Below, piece by piece: positions 19,985 to 32,562 of a stretch of DNA of 64,000 bases; position 1 is the stretch's first letter, and each line of letters starts with the position of its first letter. This stretch comes from Citrus sinensis (taxonomy: Eukaryota; Streptophyta; Magnoliopsida; Sapindales; Rutaceae): positions 13,613,001 to 13,677,000 of the forward strand of contig NC_068563.1 of the NCBI RefSeq assembly GCF_022201045.2. Reading direction: 5' to 3'. Below the pieces are notes generated by a model. It was given only the letters and a program-made list of their open reading frames with translations, did not search any database and was not told the origin of the DNA. The position numbers were made by a program, and so were the translations under genes.

Positions 19985-22970
19985 TCAACCTATAGTGGAT
20001 ATGCTATCTCCTACACTCGATATCCAGTTGGCATCTATATATCCTTCTAAAATAGTAGGGAAATTTGAATATTGGAGACCAAGTCCTTTGGTTTTCTTCA
20101 AATAACCCAGAACTCTACTAATGGCCTTCCAATGTTCAACATTTGGATTGCTAGTAAATCTACTAAGTTTACTAACTGCAAATGTGATATCATGTCTAAT
20201 ACATTGCGCAACATACATAAGACTTCCAATAACACTTGCATACTCAATTTGAGCCATCGCTCTTCCACAATTTGAAATAAGCTTGATGCTTGGATCAAAA
20301 GGAGTGTTAGCTTCTTTGACATTCAAATGGCTAAACTTCTTCAACACCTTCTCAGTGTAATGAGATTGACATAAAGCAAATCCCTCTTTATTTTGCTTTA
20401 CCTTTATACCCAAAATAGTATCAACTTGTCCAAAATCCTTCATTTAAAATGTAGAAGGCAGAAATCTCTTTGTTTCTAACACACATTTCATATTGTTGCT
20501 CAAAATTAACATGTCATCAACATAAAGACAAATTATAACAATAAAATCATTACTTATCAGCATTGTTGTTAACAAAACCATTAGAAAGAATAGTAGAGTC
20601 AAACTTTTGATGCCATTGTTTAAGTGCTTGTTTTAATCCATACAATGATTTGACAATTTTGCATACCTTCTATTCATTTCTAAGTAGAACAAGCCCTTCT
20701 GGATGTTCCATGTAAATCTCTTTATCGAGATTTCCATTTAACATATAAACACTGTTGTTAACAAAACCATTAGAAAGAATAGCAGAGTCAAACTTTTGAT
20801 GCCATTGTTTAAGTGCTTGTTTTAATCCATATAATGATTTGACAATTTTGCATACCTTCTATTCATTTCCAGGTAGAACAAGCCCTTCTGGATGTTCCAT
20901 GTAAATCTCTTTATCGAGATTTCCATTTAACATATAAACACTGTTGTTAACAAAACCATTAGAAAGAATAGCAGAGTCAAACTTTTGATGCTATTGTCTA
21001 TGTACTTGTTTTAATCCATACAATGATTTGACAAGTTTGCATACCTTCTATTCATTTCCAGGCAGAACAAACCCTTTTGGTTGTTCCATGTAAATCTCTT
21101 CATCGAGATTTCCATTTAAGAATGCAATTTTAACGTCTATTTGATGAATATAAAGGTTATGGATTGAAGCTAAAGCAAATAGTATTCTGATAGAAGTTAT
21201 TCCAGCCACAGGTGCATATATGTCAAAATAATCAATTCATTCTTTTTGTCTAAATCCCTTGGCTACTAATCTAGCCTTAAAAGTTTGAATGGTACCATCC
21301 GTATAGTATTTTCTTCTAAATACCCAATTACCACCTATTGGTTTAGAACCATGTGGTAAGTCAACAATTTCCCAAGTGTGGTTTGATATAATTGAATCCA
21401 CCTCATCATTTATTGCATCTTTCCAAAAGTAGAATCTCTAGAAGCCATTGCTTCTTTGTAACTTTTTAGATCATCTTCAATTTGAAGAACAATGGGTATT
21501 TTTCTAATTAAACCCCCATTATTTCCTTCTACCAAGTAATGGGAAATTAATTGAGAATCAATTTCATTGGATTCCAACTCCTTTTGTTTTTTTACTCTTT
21601 GGCTTTTACGAGGTTCATTTGGTTGTTGCACAACCTTATGAATTATCTCCTCCTGAGATTTTTTATTATCTGGAGTTTGGGATTGTTTTGCACAAGTTAA
21701 TAAATTCTCAAAGAACTCCACATTTCTAGATTCAATTATGACATTAGACTCCAAATTTAAGAGTCTTTATGCCTTGTTATTAATAGTATATCCAACAAAT
21801 GCACATTTAATAGCTCCTGGACCCAATTTTGTTCTCTTTGGATCCGTGTTCTTACAATATGCAAGACACCCCCACACTTTAGAGTATCCAATATTAGGTT
21901 ATCTTCCTTTCCATATCTCATATTGAGAAATCATAGATTTCTTTAAAGGAATTCTATTAAGGATATGACATGCAGCAAGAATTGCTTCTCCTCATAAACT
22001 AAATGGCAATTTAGCATTTAATAACATAGAGTTAATCATCTCTTGAAAAGTTCTATATTTTCTTTCTGCTAATCCATTTTGTTGAGGTGTATGGGGTGCA
22101 GACCATTGATGTATTATACCATTTTCTTCATAAAATGCATTAAATTCATTTAGAAAATATTCTCCACCTCTATCACTTCTTGGGATTTTAATCTTTCTTC
22201 CTAGTTGGTTTTCAACTTCTGCCTTATAAGTCTTAAAAACATTAAAAAATTCATCTTTACGTCTCAACAAATAAAAATAGGTATATCTAGAGCAGTCATC
22301 AATAAATGTTATAAAATATCTTTTACCACCTCTAGTTAATATATCATTTAATTCACAACATAATGTATTAGGTCTAAAAGTTCATATGATCTTTTAATAC
22401 TATGAAATGGTTTCTTGGTCATTTTGGCTTTTATGCATGTTTCACACTTCTCAAAACTATTTATATCACAGGATAGCGTACCACATTTAACCATTCTTTT
22501 ATTGGTACTAATTCCCATATGTGCTAATCTACCATGCCATAAAGAAACGGAATCAACCATATAAGCCAAAGAATTATTTTTATTACCATTATTGTCAATA
22601 ATACATAATTTCATCATTCCATCACAAGAGTACCATTTCCCAATAAATATGCCATTTTTGGACAAAATTAATTTACTTGATTCATACACAGATTTAATTC
22701 CAGGCTTGATAAAAAGATCCCCACTGACAAGATTCCTATTCATATCGCGAACATGAAGAACTTGGCCAAAATAATCTTCCTTCTAGAAGTGAAAAAAAAA
22801 TTCCACATTCCCTTTGCCAAGCACTTTGGATTGGCCTTCATTTCCCATCTGAATCTCATGTTCATTAGTGACATTTTCATAAGTCTTGAAAAAAACATAG
22901 GAAACATGAACTGTGGCACAAGTATCATACCATAACCTTGAACATTGCCATGGATAGCATTGATATCGCT
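19985..22970 (-). pseudogene. Copia 2 pol (protease, integrase, RT, RNase H), broken
   Basis: Read leftward. At 22740-22940 there is an atypical protease region with a VHVSYVF-type motif and no DSG. At 22348-22743 is the GAG-pre-integrase region (SLWHGRLAHMG, CETCIKAKM). At 21992-22270 is the integrase core with SDRGGEYF and the Glu in QQNGLAERKYR. At 20460-21490 is the RT, including YVDD at about 20510-20521. At 19985-20443 lie the RT/RNase H connection ([26 protein letters not shown]). Stops and frameshifts are frequent, and the RT holds a 189-bp triplication (20562-21130). It cannot be functional. Confidence 0.87.
20562..21130 (-). repeat. in-frame 189-bp triplication inside a Copia RT
   Basis: Three head-to-tail copies with landmark GTTGTTAACAAAACC at 20565, 20754 and 20943, exactly 189 bp (63 codons) apart. 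Each encodes the RT stretch around LYGLKQ. The two left copies are closest to each other, and the right copy is more diverged. Confidence 0.92.
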
Positions 22971-22974
22971 CACA

Positions 22975-23850
22975 ACAGGGACAATCTCTTCCTCTATAGT
23001 ATTTACTTTTTCTTTTTTATTTGGCTTCTTTCGAAACTTACAATCACGGTCAAAATGTCCTACTTTGCCACAGACAAAGCATGCTCCTTTGGGTCTTTTG
23101 AATTTCTTGTTATCCTTTTTAGGACCAAGAGAATTCCCCTTTTTTATGGTTACTCTTACTGGAACTTTTCGGTTTGCTCACAATATTGGCCTTTGATGTG
23201 CCTTCATAAGACTCTTCAGTTTTATCCCTTGATCTCGATTCTTCCTCAATACGAAGATGTTTGTGAATTTTTTCAAGAGAAAAAACTTCACTATTGTGAC
23301 TAATCCTCTTCTTAAAACCATTCCAAGATGGAGGCAATTTAGCAATTATTACTCCAACTTGAAATGGTTCTGGAAGATCAATTTTGACAACCCTCAGTTT
23401 GTTGACAACAACTTGCAATTCATGTACTTGAGGCAACACAGGTTTGTTATTAATAAACTTAAAATCAAAGTACTTAGAAATTAAAAATTTCTTTGTACCT
23501 TCCTCCTCTGCTTTGTATTTGTATCCCAAGGCATTCCATATTTCCTTCCTAGAAGAAGTGTTGGTTTAGAGATCATACAATTTGTCTGATAAGGCATTCA
23601 AAATATGTCCCCGGCATATAAGTTCATCCTCTTGTCGTTTCTTGCGCTCTACTTTCAATTCTTCACTATTTGTTTCTGTAGGTTCTGGAATGGCCTTTAA
23701 ATTTGGATTTAAAATATAGAAAATTTTCAGAGTAGTCAACATGAACTTCAATTTGTCTTGCCAACGACATCGAAGCGATCTAGTTTCACCAAATCTTGAT
23801 TCATCAATTTGATGGTGGCAATGGTGGTTTTGGTCTCCAAAATTAATGCT
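22975..23850 (-). pseudogene. Copia 2 gag, broken
   Basis: Starts near 23840 with a leader resembling the NQDLVKLDRFDG family motif. It continues through the RCRW..KLKFMLTTLK region (23750) and the frame 23529-23119 (LPQVHELQVVVNKL, PPSWNGFKKR). A zinc knuckle (CFVCGKVGHFDRDC) lies at about 23035-23080 in a different frame. Several shifts and stops separate the pieces. Confidence 0.82.
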
Positions 23851-23857
23851 TTAAGAT

Positions 23858-24366
23858 TGTTAAATAAATAAAATAATAACAATAGTAGATAAAGACTTGA
23901 AACACGTATTGAATATGTTTTCCTTAAAGCATTAATTGCCCCATCTTGGTAGAGATTGCTTATGGGTTTGTTGACAAATTGCTTTCAAGATATGACAAGC
24001 CTTTAATGTGAATCTGCACCAAGCAAAAGTGAAGAATTCACTAGGAAAATATAAACACTTTATATCTGACAAAATTTTTATTTTTATGTTATAGGAAATT
24101 GATAAGGACAAGACTTATAAAGAATTGAATTATTTTTTGAAAGCCATCTCCCTTGTCCTTATATAGACTTTTAAAACCGACACCCCACCACCAAACATTG
24201 TGATTTTTGCAATACCTACCATCAAGCACCATGACTTTTCATAATTAGACTTGACCACAACCCCACCAAGCATCATGATTTTTCATATTTAAATTTGACC
24301 ACAACTCCACCAAGTATCATGACTTTTCATAATTAAATTTTATTCTTATTTGATCAAAACACAACA
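23858..24366 (-). repeat. 5' LTR of Copia element 2
   Basis: 509 bp, same length and ends as the left copy, with numerous transitions between them. Confidence 0.92.
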
Positions 24367-24371
24367 TTTAC

Positions 24372-25521
24372 ACTCAGAGAATGGTGGGGATTTCGGTGCC
24401 CTAATTTCAGCTAGTGAAAAACCTCATTATTGAAGCTCATTAGCCTAGCTAATTCATTTTTTACGATGGCAGAACCACTCTCGTACCTACAGCATCCCCA
24501 AAATTTTAGAATTTTTTTTAGTAGTAAATAATTTTTTTAAAATATTAAGTAAAGAGTAAAAGTTGAGAAAATATTAATAATAGGTAACTCGTAAACTTTA
24601 GAAACACATTGATAATATTCGTTTTATTTCATTGAAAGTTTTGGAGTAAATTGGAGGGAACACATCAACCATCTAATAAGCAAGGGTAAATTTTATTGTG
24701 CCCCCTACTAGAGTGACTAGTTTCAAAATACCCCCCAAGGATACGAAAACATCACTCAATCCCCCAATTATCGTGATCTTTCTGTTAAAGTTATGAGCTT
24801 AAATGGTAAAATCGTATTTGAACAAATACCATAACGAGCGTTAGCCTAGAGAATTGTGACATGTCAAATCAAGGCAGTCTTTCAACCACTCCCTAGAATT
24901 TTATAATTTTATATAGGGTAATATAAAATAAGTTATTTTCAAATTTTTAATGAGAAAATATATAAGTGGTTAAATTTAAAAACAGCAAAGGATCATTTTC
25001 TCTTAATGCGAATCATCATCTTGTTTATAGTTTAGAGAGAGAAACTTTGAAACAGAGCATCAAATATTGGCCATAAACAATGCATTTTTTGTTCGAAAGA
25101 CAAAAAAAATTGACTATTGGAGAATGATTGCTGGTAACAACAACCTTACGATGGCAGAGGTAAGGAATTTATTTTTTTCATTCAGTTATTTCCATTCAAA
25201 GCGTTTAGCAGCATTGTTTTAAAATGTAGGACAATATTAACTAGAACAATGACCTACATATATGAAAAATTTGTTCTATAATTTTTATTATTTGAAGAAA
25301 AATAGGTTTAAACCCTAATTCTTAGTGAATTGGGGCATTTTGTTTTCATTGTACCATTAACAAGATTTATAGTATTTCCTTTACAAATCAGTTGCTGCTA
25401 GAGATTTTAAAAAATGGTTGTTTAGCAAACATAACTAAAAAACTGAGTTATTGATATATTCCCTATATGTTTTGGTTTTGGTGATTGATATTTTGGTGTT
25501 GCTTTTAATTTTAAAGATATC
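24372..25521. other. non-coding, possible terminal repeat of a MULE near 24687
   Basis: No gene. GGGTAAATTTTATTGTGCCC at about 24686 resembles the ends of plant MULEs and could be the left end of the element carrying the MuDR remnant, but I found no matching right end. 25045-25160 may be a degenerate first exon (CAAATATTGGCCATAAAC...). Confidence 0.4.
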
Positions 25522-27563
25522 ATGCCTACATTGGTGTTATTATTGATATTTGTAAGGCTTTTGTTATGGAAGGGGCATTTGAGGGTTAAAGGCATTGTCA
25601 AATTTCGGACTTTGCACAACATACACACCTGTAAAGGCCTTGATAACAATCCTGAGGTAAATGAAGTTTGGATAGCAAGAAAGTACCGCAATAAAGTGCT
25701 TACTGATCCAAGGATAGCTATTGACACACTTGTAAATGATCTGAAAAAAAATACATGGGGTGACTGTTGCTCCACAAAAGTTTATAGGGCAAAGAGAAGA
25801 ATTTTAAAATCAACTGTTGGTGGTGACCATGTTGAGAGCTTTAACTCATTGTGGGATTATGCAAATGTCATCAAACAGCAAATGTCAAGGGCATTGGCCT
25901 TGTTGAAGGTGACAAAGCATGACACACTTGCTAATAAGTGCAGGTTTCAAAGGTTTACGATGAGCTTCCTAGACCTTAGAGATGGGTTCAAGGAGGGTTG
26001 TAGGCCATTCATAGGGCTTGATGACTATCACTTGAAGGGGCCATTTGAAGGTATATTTTTATCAACGGTAAGTTTGGATACAAATCAAAAGATATTTCCC
26101 ATTGCAATGTGTGCTTGTGATTCTGAGAATACTGAAAGCGGGACTTGATTTTTGGGCCACTTGCAAGAGTATTTAGTTGATGACAGGTAAATGACATTCA
26201 TGACTGACAGGCAAAAGGGAGTATTTAATGCACTTCATTTGGAGTTCATTGGAGCACAAAATAAGTTTTGTGCAAGACATGTGTTTGTGAATCACAAGAC
26301 AAGATTCCCACAAGTGGAGTTGAGGGATGAGTTTTGGAGGGCAGTTAGAGCATCAAGTAAAGATGTTTTTGTAAAGGCAATGAATGGCATACGAAAAATT
26401 GATGAAGATTCATTTCAGTGGCTGAGAAAGTTAAATCCTAAGCATTGGTCAGTGCAGGCCTTTGCTAAGTTTGTAAAGTGTAATCACACAACAAACAACA
26501 TGACAGAGAGTTGGAATGCATGACTTGGTGAAATGAGGAAACCACTAGTTATAGCTTTGGTGAAATACATTAAGAAGCGCATGATGAAAGCAATAATTGA
26601 GAGAAGACAAACTTGTTTGAAGTGGCCAAGTGATGTTCCTGCTTTTATTAACAAGAAGATGAACAATATGCTAAAGGTTAGTAGGAATTATCACGTCATA
26701 CCAACAAGTGATGCCTTATATGAAGTTGAAATAGGCCAAGAGTTTTATATTGTCAACCTTGATGAGCATACATGTAGTTGTGGGTTGTGGCAGATCAGTG
26801 GCTTACCTTGTAAGCGTGTAATGCCTTGTATAGCTCACATTAGGGCTACTTATGAGAAGTCTATTGCCCCTTATTTCTAAAGGATGCATATTTGAGATGC
26901 TATGCTGGCATTATTCATCTATTACCAGACAAATCTAAATGGGCACATGTTGAAACTGATGAAATATTACCCCCAATTGTTCAAAAACCACCTGGCAGGC
27001 CTAAGGCATGTAAAATAAGGGAGGCTGATGAACCACCAGCACATAGAAAAAGGTTTGCAGTATGTTGTTCATACTGTCGAGGTATTGGTCACAATATAAA
27101 GGGCTGCCTTGTTGATCCAGCCAATGCACATAAGAAGACCAGGCGCATATTGGTCAGTTTAAAGTTGCTTAAAATTTAATTTTTAATTTTTCATATTCTT
27201 TTAGATACTATTACGTTATCTTGAAATTACCCCCACCCAGAGTGACTATATATGGGGTAAACTGATGTTTTCACATTTTTTGGGATATAAATTAAAGTCT
27301 TGTAACTATATATTGGGAGTAATATGAATTTATCATAAGGATTGGGTGTACTAACATTATAATTACAAAATTTACTTAACTGTGCTAAACAGAAGCATCG
27401 CAAGAACTTGGCAGTAGCCTCAAGCTCAGGAGCATCATTTACAAGAGTGAACACTGTCGGAAACTCAACACCTAGTGGATCAGCAGCTCAGCCATCACCT
27501 AATACTTGTACGCCTACCCCAAAACAATTAACAAGAGGTTCAACAACAAAGAAGAGGCATTGA
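25522..27563 (+). pseudogene. MuDR-type MULE transposase, broken
   Basis: Clear MuDR-family protein. The N-terminal region (LRVKGIVKFRTLHNIHTC) is followed by the DDE core, with first Asp in FIGLDDYHLKG, second in FMTDRQKG (26200-26223) and Glu in NNMTESWNA. All three are still present. A SWIM finger (CSCGLWQISGLPCKR, about 26770-26815) has Arg in place of the last His. A CCHC knuckle (CCSYCRGIGHNIKGC) follows at about 27062-27106. Stops occur at about 26146, 26191, 26521 and 26878, with a frameshift near 26880. A final exon, 27393-27563, seems to be spliced from a donor at 27153 (GTCAGT). The true 5' end is not found. Confidence 0.87.
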
Positions 27564-28189
27564 AATTGGAGAGGGAGGCAAATCTAGTGGAATCACTCCA
27601 CAATCTGGCCCAATTCAAACAAAGAGAGATTTGAAGAGCAAAGCAATCGCTTAAATTGGCTTTAAGTTTTTTCTTTTTCTTTAAAAAATAATGTTTTATT
27701 TACATATAAGATATTTTTTTCTTTTTCTTAAAAAAATTAATCTTTTGTTTTGCCAAAATAGAAACTACTAATTGGGGCTTTATGTTGTAGAAAAATACTA
27801 TTATAGTGAATGGCATGATAGTAGTAGTATGGACATTCATAGAAAATGGTGCTGCTAATTTTGATATTTTGATGTGCTTTTTAACACACTGCTACTACAG
27901 TGTAGTATATATATGTAATTAAAACCTAATTGTAGACTTTAAAAAAATGAGACGCAGTATGTGTGCTCATGTTTTTTTGGAATTGTTAATTTAATAATTT
28001 TATCTAATTAGTTAGGCTTAATTACTATTTCTTTAAAATTGCTTATTAAGAACTTCGCGGTAAAAATCAAATGAAAAAACCTAGTCAAGAGGAAAAAAAG
28101 AGTACAGTGCACATGTGTCTAGTTTAGTTGTAGAATTTCTTCTTTTGCAAGATTGCACTTCCCCTAATGTTTGCTCCACTAATGATTAA
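27564..28189. other. non-coding AT-rich stretch
   Basis: No ORF, no recognised repeat apart from T-rich tracts. It separates the MuDR remnant from the degenerate Copia that follows. Confidence 0.55.
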
Positions 28190-31100
28190 TTTGATAATCT
28201 GTTCAAATGATGCATGCCAGTACTGTATACGATTTTCTCAAATGTTGAAGTGGGTAGAGTTTTAGTGAATATATCTATAAAATTATCTATAGAGCGTATC
28301 TACTTAATATCAATATTCTTGTCATGTTAGAGCTCATGATATTCCGTCTCTTTTAATATATCCTCCTTTGAGTTGAGTAATGCAAGCAGCATTATCCTTA
28401 TATATCATGTTGGGGCATCCGCACTTAAAGTTAATTTACAGGTGCTCTGGATGTGATTAATGATAGACCGCAACTATGCATATTCTTAACATGCTTCATG
28501 CAATGCAAGGATGTTAGAGTAATTCAAGGATATAGCAAGAGTCTACTTCCCAGATTTGTAAAAAATTACTATACCATTGTAAGTAAAATCATATCCCATT
28601 TATGAACTTTATGAGGATCAGATAAATAACCTGCATCAACATAACCAACAAGACCTAATTTTTTTGTTAATTTATTAGATTTAAATAAGCTCATATCAAT
28701 ATTCCTACGAATATAATGAAAAATATGCATGACACCATTTTAATGTTGTCCAATTGGTTCATAACTAAACCTTGCTGACACGTTTAGTGAAAAAGTATGC
28801 ATAGGCCAATATATTAAAGCGCCAATGACATTCAAATATGGTACTTTAGAATGCAGTATATGTTCATCATTCTCTTTAAGATAAAAAATATCGTTGTTAG
28901 GATCAAGAGACCGAACTACCATTTGGGTATTCAATGGGTCATCTTTATCCATATTGAAATATTTCAATATCTTCTTTGTATGATTTAATTGATAGATAGA
29001 GATACCATTAGATCTATACTCGATATGTAGCCCAAGATAGTATCTAGTTTTTTTTCTAAATATTAATTTAAAAGTCCCTTTTCAAATAATCAACAACCTT
29101 TTGGAGATCTTCAAGTTCTAATTAAATTGATATCTCTTTATATACGGTATAATAGTAAATCCATATTCTGACTTCTTTATGAATAATTAAGGACAAGTAG
29201 GGTCATTTATGTATCCTTCCTTAATCAAGTATCCATTGAGATGATCATACCACATATGTCCATATTATTTTAATGCATACAAAGATTTCTATAGCTTTAT
29301 AAAACATAAGTTATATTATGGTGACTGAGATGCTTCAAGCATTTTGAATAATTTAGGATTTTACACACACACAAACACACATTTAATGAGCTATAGCAAT
29401 ATTTTGTCGCCACATCCATAACATGCAAATCAAGCTTCTAAGATATAGCCAAACTAATCAAGAATCAGAATGTAACTGTATACATTACTGATGAATATGT
29501 CTCATTTATAATTAATACCAAGTATCTTTGAGAAACCTTGTGCAACAAATTGTACTTATATCTAATGACCTCATTCTTTTTGTTACATTTTCGAACAAAT
29601 ATGCATTTATATCCAACTAGTTTAATACCAATAAGTTTTTTACTATAGGTCTAAAAACATAGCATTTGGCTAAAGAAACCAATTCTACGTGGATTGTTTC
29701 TTCACATTTGGGCCAATCATGCATTAGTATGAATTTATTGATGGATTGTGGTTCAATATCATCATTTAATAAGTTATGGCCACTGTGAACGCAAAAACAT
29801 TGTTGATAATTTTTTCTTTATAATTCGACACTTTCTGTGTGTGAACAACGCTTATAGATTTTTTTCATTTTGAGCCTCATCAAGGGCATCAAGGGCTTAG
29901 TCCATTTATTAGGTATTTGCCTCTTTAAGAGGAAGTGTTACTATAAGGACACAGATCTCATCAAAGAACTTTTCCTCTAAAAGAACACTCTCAATTATAG
30001 CTTGATCATTAACAATAATATGATCTTGATTTTTCACCATTTTTTATTTATATGCAGTACTATCTTTTGAACTAAGTGGTCTACCACACTTCAAGTTTGT
30101 CATAGAGGATTCAACAGCTACCTTTTATTAGAATGCTTAGTAGGAAAACTTACTCGGCCAAGTTCATTTGTAGCTGGTATATATGATGATTATAGATGGT
30201 GAGTCAAATCTCACATAAACCCCTAAATGTCATTGGGGTCCCGTTTTAAGTATGTTGGGGAGGTGCAACAGTCACTTGTACAGTGTGACCAAAGTGTGTA
30301 GATGTAATATATTAGGTTGATGCTCTAGTATCAATTGTAATGAGAAATACTGGTGATAGATGTCAGGCCTCAAGCAAGTCAATGCCACATTGTGCAAATA
30401 GTGTGTCCTTATTTAGAAGTAGGTAATTGAATATATAACAATAATATTCTTACAATTACTCTTAGGCATTTGATAAAGGATTCTGCTAATCCACTTTTAG
30501 TACGCATATGTGGTACTAGGTGTTCTGTATCAATCTCAAATGACATGTAATAATCATAAAAAAACTTAGAAGTGAATTCATACTCATTGTCTAGTCTTAT
30601 AGTCTTGATTGGATAGTCTAGAAAATGTGCATGTGCACTTGACCTAATATCTTATGCAAGCTATCTAAGAAATGCAACATATAATAAATAAACATATGAC
30701 CATCGTATAAATGCATCAACCACTAAGTGGGTGAATAAGTTCACATATACCTCCTTAAATTATTTATAAAAATAATGGAGATTCAAGACTATCTTTTAAA
30801 ATAGATGGTTTGATTACTAACTTACCTTGGGAACAAGTACTGCAACTATTTTCACAAGATAAAAGAATCTCCAAATTCTTTAAGGCGTCCATCTATGCAT
30901 TATAATTAATCCAGGGTGACTGAGAGGATCATGATGGATCACAAAGTTTCTAGTTCATTACTGCATAGTTTTTAGTAGCTTTTAATTCTGTATAATACAA
31001 ACCAACTGAGAGAGTTAAAAGGTTCTTAAATGTACGTTTCTGGTCAGAGACACTAGAAGTTTCGAATTATTCTCATATACTGTCTCTATAGGAAATTTAG

Positions 31101-31974
31101 TTAACGAACTTTTTTGAATGTCAAAAGATTTCTTCTAGATTTATGTGACTACAGAGCATCACAAATACATAAGCATGTACCATTTGTTAATAAGAACATG
31201 ACTCTTCCAAGGCCCTTAATCTGATCTACAAGAGATAGTATTCACCTTAACTTCACTTAATATTAAACTCACAAATATTCCTCATTACAAATAATAATAT
31301 ATATAGTTGTACTGTTAGCTAAACACATTTATATCCTTTCAAGAGAAAAGTATGTTAGATAACATCCTAATAGATAAAAGCAAAATAGATCTAAATATAA
31401 AAGTTTATAAAACATATTAAATGGTCTTCCATCCACCCAATATTAATTGTGGGTTGGTTCTGAATAATGCAGAATTATATTTTTTGATGCTCTCGTAGTC
31501 GAAGGTTTCACCACTAAAATGAAGAAGAATAATTAATGACTTTAAGTGGCAAATCTCTCTTGTAGATCTTTGACGACCTGTTTTTAAGGATTGATGAAGA
31601 AGATGACGACGGAAGATCATGGCTTTGGTGCGATCTTGAGCGGAAGTGTTGTTAACAAGCTTGATTATGTTGCGAGGTCTATAGCATTAAGATGAATCTC
31701 TTCAATTAATATTCAAAATCTTCTGATGTATTGAAAGATCTCTAAATTTTGAAGTTAAAAACTTCAATCTTTAATTGATTTCTTCAGATTCTTGATTTAA
31801 GTCTTCGCTGTAGAGCACTAGTAGAAAATAAACAAAATCTAAACCTTATTTCCTAATGTGGAAGATTCAAATTAATGACAACCACAAAGGATAGTTGTAT
31901 TAAATATACAAATGAAATAAAAGAGTAAAGGGATAAACTACTCCATGTACCAGAGCCATATCATGCTCATAACG
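28190..31974 (-). pseudogene. Degenerate Ty1/Copia polyprotein, minus strand
   Basis: Heavily mutated but readable right to left. Integrase pieces lie at about 30880-30450 (SCQACSQGKL-like, then IRLDNEYEFTSKF and GLAESFIK). RT pieces lie at about 29330-29100 (SLYALK, MWYDHLNGYLIKEGY). The RT/RNase H connection lies at 28967-28740 (MKYFNMDKDD, VPYLNVIGALIYW). The RNase H tail lies at about 28300-28200 (FTKTLPTSTFEK). Dozens of stops and indels make it an old fossil. The gag region toward 31974 is barely recognisable. Confidence 0.78.
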
Positions 31975-32330
31975 TGTTATGCCTATGTAGAAGTATTCTA
32001 ATATTCAAAGAAAAAATAAAAAGAAATAGGGAAAGAGAAAACTTTCATTATCATTCAATATACCCTGGATGAATTATAAATGTTCACATTGATAGCTTCT
32101 ATTTATAGAAAAATGTAACTGACTATTGGAATTCTGAATTCAATCGATCATTGGAATTTCGAAACTTAGAACAGAAAATTCAAAACTTAGAACTCAATGC
32201 AGAATTCAAAACTTATGTGCCAATAGAAATAAAGTGGAAGATTGACAAATAAATTCACAAATATTTTAGCTTAGAATTTCTTTTTAACTTTAAAAAAATA
32301 AAAGTAGTAACCAACTAAGCAATGCGATTA
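31975..32330 (-). repeat. probable 5' LTR remnant of the degenerate Copia
   Basis: On the minus strand the sequence ends ...CATAACA and is followed by CGTTATGAGCATGA, a variant of the CGTTATCAGCACGA primer-site context common in one group of plant Copia elements. A TATA-like CTATAAATAG lies at about 32094-32106 (minus). The outer border is approximate, and no partner LTR was found. Confidence 0.45.
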
Positions 32331-32562
32331 AGCAAATTTTGGTTCTCTTATATACCTTATATTCCCTTTCTACATTCCTTTCAGAAGCTAGACTAGTTCT
32401 CTCCAGAACTTAACCATAGAGTGAAGACTTTGAAGAAACAAACAAAGATTGAATGATAAGTCAATGTGGAAGAACATTAACCACACCTTTATAGCCGAAT
32501 AAGCCAAAATGCTTACGCAGCCTCCGACATCACAATCAAGTTGCTGCCACTCCTTCGCATAA
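32331..32562 (+). promoter_or_regulatory. core promoter and leader of the intact UGT gene
   Basis: A TATA-like TTATATACCTTATA at about 32348-32361 lies some 200 bp before the first ATG. 32494-32545 is homologous to 7545-7566 plus 7759-7805 upstream of the broken copy, minus the MITE. The degenerate Copia ends just upstream, so only a short native promoter remains. Confidence 0.5.

Larger units (their letters stand above)
18990..24366 (-). mobile_element. Complete but dead Ty1/Copia retrotransposon, minus strand
   Basis: A 5377-bp element flanked by the 5-bp target duplication TTTAC (18985-18989, 24367-24371). Both LTRs are 509 bp and start TGTT and end ACAACA. A polypurine tract (complement of ATCCCCCAC, 19499-19507) abuts the 3' LTR. 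No clean Met-tRNA primer site follows the 5' LTR. Pol domains run right to left in Copia order. Many substitutions between the LTRs indicate an older insertion than Copia 1. Confidence 0.93.

Noticed and set aside
24686..24860. Left TIR of the MuDR remnant
   Set aside because: Start looks MULE-like, but no inverted partner or 9-bp duplication was found up to about 28200.
28140..28170. Purine tract and LTR start (minus ATTAGGGGAAG then TGCAATC) as 3' end of the degenerate Copia
   Set aside because: No matching start in the presumed 5' LTR at 31975-32330, so the border is not supported.
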